A stretch of DNA of 7,434 nt from an uncultured Coriobacteriaceae bacterium (GCA_900550055.1 URQU01000072.1:1-7434); one strand, 5' to 3'; counted from the first letter of the stretch, positions 1 through 5,640 are shown. Numbers and translations are program-made. Notes: generated by a model from the sequence alone, not told the origin.

Positions 1-438
1 ATGAGCATCGACGAAGCCCTTGATGCGTGCGCCAACCTGAAGAAGGCGCACGCCATGCTGCAAACGCTCCATGACCTGGGGCTTGGGTACCTCACGCTCG
101 GCGAGGCAACGCCGGCGCTCTCCGGTGGTGAGGCGCAGCGCCTGAAGCTGGCCAGCGAAATGGGCAAAGCCCAGGACGGGGCGCTGTTCGTGTTCGACGA
201 ACCCACCATCGGCCTGCACCCGCACGACGTGCGCACGCTGCTGAACGTGTTCCAGCACCTGGTCGAGCAAGGCGCCACGGTGGTGGTGATCGAGCACGAC
301 CTGGACTTCATCCGCAACGCCGACTACGTGGTGGACATGGGTCCGGGCGGCGGCCAAGCGGGCGGACGCGTGGTGGCGCACGGGACCCCAACGCAAATCG
401 CCCAAAATCCTGCCAGCCTGACGGGAAGCTATCTATAG
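1..438 (+). CDS. uvrA: UvrA-family excinuclease ATPase, C-terminal fragment (5' end outside window)
   Basis: This is the C-terminal 145 codons of a UvrA-family protein, the DNA-damage-recognition ATPase of nucleotide excision repair. The ABC signature LSGGEAQRLKLASE lies at residues 40-53, followed by Walker B FVFDEPTIGLHP (residues 63-74) and the switch region VVVIEHDLDFIRNADYV (94-110). The ending GPGGGQAGGRVVAHGTP and GSYL matches the usual UvrA C-terminus, so the 3' end is complete with a TAG stop. The ATG at base 1 corresponds to an internal position in the family (the MSxDEAL segment), so the real start is upstream of the window. Wording such as EHDLDFIRNADYVVDMGPGGG also recalls UvrA2/DrrC-type paralogues that act in drug tolerance; the fragment cannot separate these from canonical UvrA. 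It converges on the permease gene with a 63-bp gap. Confidence 0.9.
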   Translation: MSIDEALDACANLKKAHAMLQTLHDLGLGYLTLGEATPALSGGEAQRLKLASEMGKAQDGALFVFDEPTIGLHPHDVRTLLNVFQHLVEQGATVVVIEHDLDFIRNADYVVDMGPGGGQAGGRVVAHGTPTQIAQNPASLTGSYL

Positions 439-483
439 AGGGAAAACGCCGCGGTTTGCGCAATGCAAAGGTACTTTCCTGCA

Positions 484-524
484 CCGTGGTTTTGAGGGCG
501 ATCAGAGCGCTCCCAAAACCACGG
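484..524. terminator. Long stem-loop between convergent uvrA and permease genes
   Basis: CCGTGGTTTTG (484-494) is the exact reverse complement of CAAAACCACGG (514-524). The stem continues past one mismatch with five more pairs, including one G-U, leaving a loop at about 501-507. It spans the stop codon of the minus-strand permease and lies 46 bp past the uvrA stop, a natural place for a bidirectional terminator. There is no clean T-tract on either side, so intrinsic termination is not certain; it could act as an mRNA 3'-end stabiliser. Confidence 0.45.
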
Positions 525-1833
525 CAAGCGCGAGCAGCACCGCCAAGAACGCAATGTTCCACGCGGTGAACACAAGCAGATAGCGCCCGCGGATGCCGGG
601 GCGGCCCACCATGACCGCCTTGAATGTGATGAGGCTTGCCATGGACGCGATAAGCGTGCCCAAACCTCCCAAATTCGTGCCCACGATCAGCGCCTGCCAC
701 TGATCGGTGAACCCCGAAAGCAGCACCGCCACCGGCACGTTGCTGATAACCTGGCTGCCCCCTACCGCAGCAAGCAGCGCGTTGCCGCCCACCGCCGCGG
801 AAAGCGCCTCGTGGAGCACCGGAACGCGGCCCATGTTCCCCACGAACACGAACAGGGCCGCAAAAGTGGCCAACAGCCCCCAGTCGACGCGCCGCAATAA
901 GCTTGCATCTGAAAGCGAAACGCCTACCAGCACCAACGCCAGCAAAACGCGAACATCCAGCACGCCCAAAACCGCAGCCAAGCAGCACGCGAACAACACG
1001 CCGTACACCGCCAACCGCTTACGCGAGCGGGCGGAAAAACACCCGGGAAAAGCGGATTCAATCGACGAGGACGCCGGCGAAGCCCCGTTCGCTGAGCGGG
1101 CGGGCATGCAATCAGGCGCGGAACCTTCCGGGGCCGTCCAGCACACAGGCGGAACCTGCATCGCTGGATTATCGGCGGCGTCATCGGACGCAAAACCACC
1201 CGATGATGCAAATCGGCCAACACCACCCGCGCCGCGCGCTTCGCCGCCTCGAAAGCACAGCACGCACGCGAGCGTCAGCATCGCTCCTGACGCAGCGGTA
1301 TACGGCCCCATGAGCTGGAGAAACTCCCCAACACCCATGCCCGAGGCCGTGAACAGGTACAGGTTTTGCGGATTGCCCACGGGCGTGAACATGCTGCCCA
1401 GGTTCGCCGCGATGGTCATGAGCGTGGCCACCAGGCACATGCGCCCCTCCATGCCCGCGCGGCGCAAAACCACCAAAGCCAGCGGCACGAACGTGATGAG
1501 CGCGACGTCGTTGGTCACCGCCATGCTGGCGAAGAACGCAAGCCCGACCAGCACGCCGGCAACAGCGCGCTGCGTCCGAGCACGTGCGACCAACCACGCC
1601 CCCACGGCGTCCAATACGCCAAGCGAGCGGAATCCCGCCACCACCGCCATCAGGCAGAACAGCAGCGCCAGCGTATGCCAATCAACGTAGGCGGCATACC
1701 CGGCATCGGGCGGCACAAGGGCGCACGACGCCAAGGCCGCCGCAACAGCAACGACCAGCACGGTCTCGCGCGCCGCAAAAGCCTGAATCACGCGCACAGC
1801 CGACCGAAGCGATATCTTTTCCGTCCTAATCAT
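502..1833 (-). CDS. SLC13/ArsB-like anion permease
   Basis: This is a polytopic membrane transporter of about 443 residues, resembling the SLC13/CitMHS/ArsB ion transporter superfamily. Each half carries a family hallmark. The first half has MAVTNDVALITFVPLALV followed by ANLGSMFTPVGNPQNLYLF; the second half has SNVPVAVLLSGFTDQW followed by GTNLGGLGTLIASMASLITF. These asparagine- and glycine-rich hairpin segments form the substrate and cation site in the family. The halves are joined by a hydrophilic Gly/Ala/Ser-rich loop of about 77 residues, longer than usual. The likely substrate class is a carboxylate or inorganic anion; the sequence does not fix which. The ATG at 1833 gives a basic N-terminus (MIRTEK) before the first membrane segment, but no good ribosome binding site precedes it. 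In-frame alternatives are TTG 1842, GTG 1851 and TTG 1887. It is transcribed divergently from the MFS gene. Confidence 0.85.
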   Translation of the reverse strand: MIRTEKISLRSAVRVIQAFAARETVLVVAVAAALASCALVPPDAGYAAYVDWHTLALLFCLMAVVAGFRSLGVLDAVGAWLVARARTQRAVAGVLVGLAFFASMAVTNDVALITFVPLALVVLRRAGMEGRMCLVATLMTIAANLGSMFTPVGNPQNLYLFTASGMGVGEFLQLMGPYTAASGAMLTLACVLCFRGGEARGAGGVGRFASSGGFASDDAADNPAMQVPPVCWTAPEGSAPDCMPARSANGASPASSSIESAFPGCFSARSRKRLAVYGVLFACCLAAVLGVLDVRVLLALVLVGVSLSDASLLRRVDWGLLATFAALFVFVGNMGRVPVLHEALSAAVGGNALLAAVGGSQVISNVPVAVLLSGFTDQWQALIVGTNLGGLGTLIASMASLITFKAVMVGRPGIRGRYLLVFTAWNIAFLAVLLALAVVLGAL

Positions 1834-1995
1834 AAGATGCAAGGGTATCACGTTACCTTCGAGCGCAACGGGCAAACCTCCTGGCAAGCGCGAAGACGAA
1901 GGGCAAACCTACGGTATAACGCGGACGGAAGCTCGCGGCCCGGTTTTGCCCCACCTGAAATATGGTTGCAACGGGACCGACTTGCTTCCCCGGCT

Positions 1996-2022
1996 TTTGC
2001 GGAAGCTTCAAGCTTCCGCAAA
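1996..2022. promoter_or_regulatory. Perfect 12-bp inverted repeat, possible operator
   Basis: TTTGCGGAAGCT (1996-2007) and AGCTTCCGCAAA (2011-2022) are exact reverse complements around a 3-nt TCA centre. The element sits near the middle of the divergent region. No T-tract follows on either strand, so a terminator is unlikely. It could be an operator for both transporter genes or an RNA hairpin in the permease leader. Confidence 0.45.
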
Positions 2023-2063
2023 CCCCCACCACCAGCATCATCCCGGCAAGCGCAAACCCGCGC

Positions 2064-2104
2064 GCTTTTCGCCGCATTATCGCGATTCCGTCAGCTTTTC
2101 GCCG
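2064..2104. repeat. 11-bp direct repeat pair upstream of the MFS promoter
   Basis: GCTTTTCGCCG occurs at 2064-2074 and again at 2094-2104, start-to-start 30 bp, about three helical turns. The downstream copy runs up to the candidate -35 box. Same-face spacing suggests binding sites for an activator or repressor of the MFS gene; this role is inferred. Confidence 0.35.
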
Positions 2105-2105
2105 A

Positions 2106-2133
2106 TTGAAACATGACGCCGCTATGCTAGATA
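2106..2133 (+). promoter_or_regulatory. Weak sigma-70-like promoter candidate for the MFS gene
   Basis: TTGAAA (2106-2111) is followed after 16 bp by TAGATA (2128-2133), which matches the consensus -10 at only three positions. TATGCT (2123-2128) is an alternative -10 box but lacks a matching -35. The position, about 55-80 bp before the start codon, suits the MFS gene. Confidence 0.25.
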
Positions 2134-2134
2134 A

Positions 2135-2158
2135 CCGTACGCGCTAAGCGCAGTACGG
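2135..2158 (+). promoter_or_regulatory. Leader hairpin or palindromic operator before the MFS gene
   Basis: CCGTAC (2135-2140) pairs with GTACGG (2153-2158), and inner GCGC (2141-2144) pairs with GCGC (2148-2151), with a bulged A at 2152 and a TAA loop. It lies just downstream of the candidate promoter and 29 bp before the start codon. It can act either as an operator overlapping early transcription or as a 5'-UTR stem-loop. No T-tract follows. Confidence 0.4.
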
Positions 2159-2187
2159 CAATACCGTCCCAAAGGTGGTTCCAACGC

Positions 2188-3741
2188 ATGTTATTCGCCA
2201 AGATCAAGCAGCATTACGAGGCCGTGGTGGCCGTATGCTGCTTCCTGATATTGTTCACGAACGTGGGCCTGCCCTCCACGTCGTTTTCCGTATACCAGCC
2301 CTACCTGGTCGATCTGCCGGGCGTCGGGCATTCGGGCGGGTCGATCATCGTGTCGGTGCGCACGTTCGTGTCGCTTCTGGCCATGCTCGTGGTTGGACGC
2401 TACTATGACCTGGTCGATTGCCGCATCGGCGCGTTTTTGGCAACGCTGTGCGTCAGCGCCGGATTCGCGCTGTACTCGCTTGCCGATAGCAACTTCGGCA
2501 TGCTGTGCGGCGCCTCGGCGCTGACGGGCCTGGGCTACGGCTTCGGCGGCATGATCGCCTCGACCATGCTGATCAACCGATGGTTCCGGGCGAACGTGGC
2601 CACTGTGGCCGGCGTCGCCGCGGTGGGCTCGGGCGTGGCGGCCATCGTCATCCCAAATGCGGCGGTGGCGCTCATCAGCGCCTTCGACCTGCAAACCGCA
2701 TTCAGAGCAGAAGCGGCGTTAGCCCTGGTCATCGGCGTGGCCGTGTTCGCCCTGCTGCGAAACGACCCGCGCGACATGGGCCTTACCCCCTACGAGGGAA
2801 GCCCGAAGGCGGTGAAACGCGAGCAAGAGAAGAGCGCCCAGCAGCTTGAACGCGTAAGGAAACGCCACGTCAACCGCGATCTTTCCCCGCGCACCATGCC
2901 GCTTCTGTTTCTGGCCATGATCATCATCGGCTGCGTGTCGGTCGGCGGCGGCAACTACCTGGCCGTGCTGTTCACCTCCGAAGGCTTCTCCGCCGAGCAC
3001 GCCGCCACGCTCGTGGCCGTCAACGGCGCGTGCCTGACGGTGGCGAAGCTTGTCAGCGGCATGGCGTTCGACCGCTTCGGCACCAAACGCGGATCAGCGG
3101 TCTTCTTCGCCCTGTATATCGCGGGCACGGCGGTGCTGTGCCTGTCGGATATGGGCAACACCGGGCTTGCCGGGCTCGGTGTGCTCATGTTCGGCATCGG
3201 CATGTCGCTTGGCACCGTGGGCATTTCGGTATGGTCGATCGAGCTAGCGCCGCACGGCAAGGAAACGCGTACCATCAAGAACTTCCAGGTGTGCTACGCG
3301 CTGGGCGGGTTCATCTTCACCTTCCTGCCGGGCTTTTTGACCGAGGCGTTCGGCACCTACCTGGTGTCGTACGCAGCGCTGCTGGCGATGCTGGTGGTGG
3401 CGGCCGTCATCGTAATCGGCGTCTACACCGCCACCGACAAACGCGCAAACCCGGACACTTTGGGGACACTTAGGGGACGTAGCGTTATGTGTCCGAAATC
3501 ACCCAGAAGACGCAGTGCGGGCGTGGAGCATAAGGCGGCGAAAAGAAGCGGAGCAAACTTGCCCAAGCACGTAAACCGAGCGCCCGGACACTTAATGCTA
3601 CGTCCCCGATCTGTCCGGACACTTTGGGGACGTAGCGTTAAGTGTCCGAAATCGCGCGGCACCCGAGGTGCGGAACGCGACCGCGAACCGTTTACGCGAT
3701 CGCCAGCGCCATGGAGCCGCATTGCTCGTAAAGGTACTTGA
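2188..3741 (+). CDS. MFS transporter, OFA (oxalate/formate antiporter)-like, with repeat-derived C-terminal extension
   Basis: This is a 12-helix major facilitator in the inner membrane. Residues 1 to about 416 form the transporter. A motif-A-like GRYYDLVDCR lies after helix 2 (residues 70-79), its partner GMAFDRFGTKRGS after helix 8 (291-303), and RNDPRDMGLTPYEG (191-204) opens the central cytoplasmic loop, a phrase common in OFA-type carriers. Substrates are probably small organic anions, but specificity cannot be read. The start ATG is preceded by AAAGGTGG (2171-2178) at 9-nt spacing. Family members are usually about 400-430 residues; this frame is 517. The last ~95 residues are basic, lack hydrophobic segments, and are encoded by palindromic repeats at 3451-3500 and 3584-3653. 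The frame then overlaps the antisense end of the peptidase gene by 50 bp before TGA. The extension looks acquired after loss of the ancestral stop. Confidence 0.88.
   Translation: MLFAKIKQHYEAVVAVCCFLILFTNVGLPSTSFSVYQPYLVDLPGVGHSGGSIIVSVRTFVSLLAMLVVGRYYDLVDCRIGAFLATLCVSAGFALYSLADSNFGMLCGASALTGLGYGFGGMIASTMLINRWFRANVATVAGVAAVGSGVAAIVIPNAAVALISAFDLQTAFRAEAALALVIGVAVFALLRNDPRDMGLTPYEGSPKAVKREQEKSAQQLERVRKRHVNRDLSPRTMPLLFLAMIIIGCVSVGGGNYLAVLFTSEGFSAEHAATLVAVNGACLTVAKLVSGMAFDRFGTKRGSAVFFALYIAGTAVLCLSDMGNTGLAGLGVLMFGIGMSLGTVGISVWSIELAPHGKETRTIKNFQVCYALGGFIFTFLPGFLTEAFGTYLVSYAALLAMLVVAAVIVIGVYTATDKRANPDTLGTLRGRSVMCPKSPRRRSAGVEHKAAKRSGANLPKHVNRAPGHLMLRPRSVRTLWGRSVKCPKSRGTRGAERDREPFTRSPAPWSRIARKGT
3451..3500 (+). 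repeat. REP-like palindromic repeat, copy A (expanded)
   Basis: The copy starts CCGGACACTTTGGGGAC, carries an extra 11 nt (ACTTAGGGGAC, an imperfect tandem copy of the preceding ACTTTGGGGAC), then GTAGCGTTATGTGTCCGAAATC-type sequence shared with copy C. The ends GGACAC (3453-3458) and GTGTCC (3489-3494) are inverted repeats. It lies inside the MFS reading frame, immediately after the last transporter codons, and encodes GRSVMCPKS. Confidence 0.8.
3584..3618 (-). repeat. REP-like palindromic repeat, copy B (inverted)
   Basis: Read on the minus strand it gives CCGGACAGATCGGGGACGTA then GCATTAAGTGTCCG, the same unit as copy C with a few differences near its left end. It is head-to-head with copy C, and the two overlap in the palindrome TGTCCGGACA (3612-3621). 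It lies inside the MFS reading frame. Confidence 0.8.
3615..3653 (+). repeat. REP-like palindromic repeat, copy C
   Basis: This is the cleanest plus-strand copy: CCGGACACTTTGGGGACGTA, then GCGTTAAGTGTCCG, then GAAATC shared with copy A. Its arm 3626-3648 pairs with 3585-3607 of copy B over 23 positions with one G-U wobble. It encodes GRSVKCPKS in the same frame as the corresponding peptide of copy A, exactly 51 codons downstream. Confidence 0.82.
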
Positions 3742-4783
3742 ACCAGCTGTAGTTGACGGTCACGTAGCCCTGCGTGGGGTCCATGATGCACGCCCGGTGG
3801 CCCTCCACGCCCAATAGCACCACGCAATGCTCCAGGTCATAGAAGGAATTCGCCTCAAGGGGCTCGTCGAAGCACGGGTCCTCGAAGTCGAGCGTGGTCC
3901 ACACGAGCACCGGGGTTCCAGACGACGCCTTGCTGGCAAGCTCGTCGAAATCGGCGCCGGTGAGATTAGAGAAACGTTCGCTTGCGCCTTCTTCCTCCAG
4001 GTAGGCGTCGCCTGCCGCCAGGATGGCAGGCGGCATGCCCTCGCCCGCCCAATAGGGATCGCCCCAATACGCCGAAGCGTAATCGCCACCTTCCACGTCG
4101 AAGGGCAGCTGGTTCGCCACGATGGAATCGGGGTCGGCATCGTGACCCATGGCTTGCAGAACCGCGGCAAGCGAATACACCTCGCACCCCGCCGGCATGC
4201 TGGGGTACTGGAGCAGCTCGGGCACGTTCGCGCTTGTTCCGCTCAAACCGGTGAAGCCTGCCATTTGCGTCACATTTGCGCGGCCGAAACCGCCCATGGT
4301 CTCCTGACCCATCGCGCCCAGGGCGTCGCGGCGATTGCGGGAGAACCCCTTGGCATCGTCAGGGCGCATACCGGGAGCAACGAAATCAGCAGGCTCGGCA
4401 TCCGGGGACTGCTGCGTCTCCGCCGAGCCGTCGGCAGCGTACGCCGTTTCAAGCGCTTGCGATTCCAAGGCTTCCTGCGCAGCCCCCTGATCGCCGCCGC
4501 CGTTTGCGCCGACGTGCCCATAGGTCGCCAAGACACCGACGAGCACAACGACAGCTAGCGCAACAGCCGCAATCGCGAGCAAACGCCTGCGCGCAAACCA
4601 GCTGCTACCGCCGATCACCGCGCCACCGCCCCTGATAAACACGCCATTATGCGCAACACGGGAAGCGTCAGCGTTGTGCCGACCTTCGCCACGAGAGCGA
4701 ACATGACGCGGAAACGTCACGCGCGCATGGTGTCCTTGCGAGGACGCGTGCTTCTCAGCATAAATGTCGATAGGTTCTCCCAT
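3692..4783 (-). CDS. Membrane-anchored C39-like (papain-like) cysteine peptidase
   Basis: The 363-residue protein has a basic hydrophilic N-terminus (about 1-64), one transmembrane helix (residues 68-89, LLAIAAVALAVVVLVGVLAT) preceded by ARRR, an Ala/Gln-rich linker, and a C-terminal peptidase C39-like domain (about 185-363). The positive-inside pattern places the catalytic domain outside the membrane. Candidate catalytic residues are Cys200 in MPAGCEVYSLAAVLQAMG, His319 in DLEHCVVLLG and Asp335 in CIMDPTQG, the Cys-His-Asp order of Peptidase_C39_2 proteins. The domain ends with VNYSWFKYLYEQCG, typical of the fold. The substrate is unknown; there is no ABC transporter domain, so it is not a classical bacteriocin exporter. 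The start ATG at 4783 has AGGAAG (4793-4798) at 9-nt spacing, which excludes the longer frame from 4906. The gene is convergent with the MFS gene and overlaps it by 50 bp. Confidence 0.82.
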   Translation of the reverse strand: MGEPIDIYAEKHASSQGHHARVTFPRHVRSRGEGRHNADASRVAHNGVFIRGGGAVIGGSSWFARRRLLAIAAVALAVVVLVGVLATYGHVGANGGGDQGAAQEALESQALETAYAADGSAETQQSPDAEPADFVAPGMRPDDAKGFSRNRRDALGAMGQETMGGFGRANVTQMAGFTGLSGTSANVPELLQYPSMPAGCEVYSLAAVLQAMGHDADPDSIVANQLPFDVEGGDYASAYWGDPYWAGEGMPPAILAAGDAYLEEEGASERFSNLTGADFDELASKASSGTPVLVWTTLDFEDPCFDEPLEANSFYDLEHCVVLLGVEGHRACIMDPTQGYVTVNYSWFKYLYEQCGSMALAIA

Positions 4784-4801
4784 CACCACGTTCTTCCTAG
4801 A

Positions 4802-4821
4802 TTTGCGCGCACGCAAAAGCG
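4802..4821 (-). promoter_or_regulatory. Shared leader element before the C39-like gene
   Basis: TTTGCGCGCACGCAAAAGCG on the plus strand matches 5641-5660 at 19 of 20 positions. In the mRNA sense it can fold as TTTGCG-TGCG-CGCAAA and ends 3 nt before the AGGAAG ribosome binding site. The same placement before another gene suggests a shared translational or mRNA-stability signal; function is unknown. Confidence 0.45.
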
Positions 4822-4973
4822 TACGGCTTGCGTTCGTTTTCGAACATGGTAACCGCGAGAGCTGAAGCATTCCTGAAAAACGAAACCCCCATTGCAGTTT
4901 TGCCACATTTGAGGAGCAACATCATCAGGAAGAATCATAGGCCGTTCAGGCTCAAGCCCACCCGGGCAAAACT

Positions 4974-5007
4974 CGGACAGATAACGCTACGTCCCCAAAG
5001 TGTCCGG
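4974..5007 (-). repeat. REP-like palindromic repeat, copy D
   Basis: The reverse complement of 4982-5007 is identical over 26 nt to copy C (3615-3640), starting CCGGACACTTTGGGGACGTA. It then diverges slightly and ends CTGTCCG, which restores the terminal inverted repeat. It is separated by about 1.3 kb from copies A-C, outside any gene, which shows the unit is a dispersed element rather than part of the MFS gene. Confidence 0.82.
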
Positions 5008-5049
5008 CCGAAGCTACGTGGGGAACGCCATCGATCCGAGCTGCTATGC

Positions 5050-5083
5050 AAAAAACGCTGCCTGCCCAAAGGACAAGCAGCGT
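5050..5083 (-). terminator. Rho-independent terminator of the thioesterase gene at 5152
   Basis: On the minus strand ACGCTGCTTGTCC pairs with GGGCAGGCAGCGT around a TTT loop: a 13-bp stem with two G-U wobbles. It runs straight into six Ts (plus-strand As 5050-5055). It lies 68 bp past the stop codon of the upstream thioesterase gene and would end that transcript. Confidence 0.85.
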
Positions 5084-5151
5084 CTTCGACAACAATGCCA
5101 AGCTGACCAAAACCCGGGTAGCTCAACCTGCGGCGCAGGGCAATCGCGGCG

Positions 5152-5625
5152 CTATTCCCCGAACAGCTCCAAGGCTTCCTTTACGATGGGGTCGTCGGGC
5201 TTGATGTCGGCGACGTTGTGCATGGTGCACGTTGCCGTCAAGCACACTTTTCCGGCTTCGTTTTTCACCACCACTTCGGCAACGCACGAAGAGCGCCCGA
5301 AATGCACATTGCTGGCCTCAAGCACCAGCTTCTCCCCGATGGCGACGCCGCGAACGAAGTTCACGTTGGCGCACTGGGTGACGGCGTGCTTGCCGTACGA
5401 CCAGGTGATGGTGGAACCCACTACGTCGATGACGGCCATAAGGAAGCCGCCGAACGTGCCGCCGCCGGTGTTCGTGGCGTTCTCGGGCACCGTTACCGTG
5501 CTTCGCGTGAAGCCCGGCTCGATAACCTCGGGGTTCATATCGTTGATGAACGCGCGATTGCGCTCGTACAGCATACGCAGGCTGATGCGGACATAGTCCT
5601 TCATGGGTCCTTCGGGTGCCGTCAT
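5152..5625 (-). CDS. PaaI-like hotdog-fold thioesterase (divergent active site)
   Basis: This is a 157-residue single-domain protein of the hotdog thioesterase superfamily, cytoplasmic, expected to hydrolyse acyl-CoA-type thioesters. The central helix segment NTGGGTFGGFLMAVIDVVGS (52-71) corresponds to the family active site, with Asp67 as candidate catalytic acid. The histidine of the usual HGG motif is replaced by Phe58 in TFGG. The following strands, VTQCANVNFVRGVAIGEKL and ASNVHFGRSSCVAEVVVKNE, match the usual beta-sheet pattern. The ATG at 5625 has AAGGAGG (5631-5637) at 5-nt spacing; the frame open to 5721 is not used. A second PaaI-like gene lies 126 bp upstream on the same strand and a strong terminator follows. 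The gene could be monocistronic or the last gene of a small operon. Substrate is not readable. Confidence 0.82.
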   Translation of the reverse strand: MTAPEGPMKDYVRISLRMLYERNRAFINDMNPEVIEPGFTRSTVTVPENATNTGGGTFGGFLMAVIDVVGSTITWSYGKHAVTQCANVNFVRGVAIGEKLVLEASNVHFGRSSCVAEVVVKNEAGKVCLTATCTMHNVADIKPDDPIVKEALELFGE

Positions 5626-5640
5626 TGCCGCCTCCTTCGT

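Larger units (their letters stand above)
1834..2187. other. Divergent intergenic region between the two transporter genes
   Basis: These 354 bp separate divergently transcribed transporter genes and should hold both promoters. I see no gene I would defend. The region contains a GGGCAAACCT direct repeat (1870-1879 and 1901-1910), a perfect 12-bp inverted repeat (1996-2022), an 11-bp direct repeat (2064-2074 and 2094-2104), a weak sigma-70-like promoter for the MFS gene and a leader hairpin (2135-2158). An 8-bp palindrome GTTGCAAC lies at 1965-1972. The density of dyads suggests transcription-factor control, but no regulator gene is in the window. Confidence 0.6.
4784..5151. other. Intergenic region upstream of the C39-like gene
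   Basis: I see no credible gene in these 368 bp. Going from the peptidase start outward, they contain its ribosome binding site, a 20-nt leader element shared with a thioesterase gene (4802-4821), a very weak promoter candidate for the peptidase on the minus strand (TTGCTC, complement of 4914-4919; 17-bp spacer; TGCAAT, complement of 4891-4896), the fourth repeat copy (4974-5007) and the thioesterase terminator (5050-5083). The short stem GTTCG-TTTT-CGAAC lies at 4832-4845. Confidence 0.6.

Noticed and set aside
707..1690. Open frame of 327 codons on the plus strand
   Set aside because: It is antisense to the permease, Thr/Ala/Pro/Arg-rich, without a domain or membrane pattern. The minus-strand frame carries all the family motifs.
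1853..2077. 74-codon minus-strand frame with a hydrophobic start
   Set aside because: No ribosome binding site, part of it is encoded by the perfect inverted repeat, and the C-terminal half is Arg/Ala-rich noise.
3451..3653. CRISPR array
   Set aside because: Copies occur in mixed orientation with unequal spacing and overlapping ends, and no cas gene is present.
4832..4845. Possible LexA/SOS box GTTCG-TTTT-CGAAC upstream of the peptidase
   Set aside because: The Gram-positive SOS box has the half-sites in the opposite order, CGAAC-N4-GTTCG, so this is only a short hairpin.
4784..4906. Longer N-terminus of the C39-like peptidase
   Set aside because: AGGAAG at 4793-4798 with 9-nt spacing supports the ATG at 4783; the upstream codons include the shared leader element.
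5113..5145. tRNA-like string GGGTAGCTCAACCTG
   Set aside because: It resembles a D-arm, but no acceptor, anticodon or T-arm follows in the right places.
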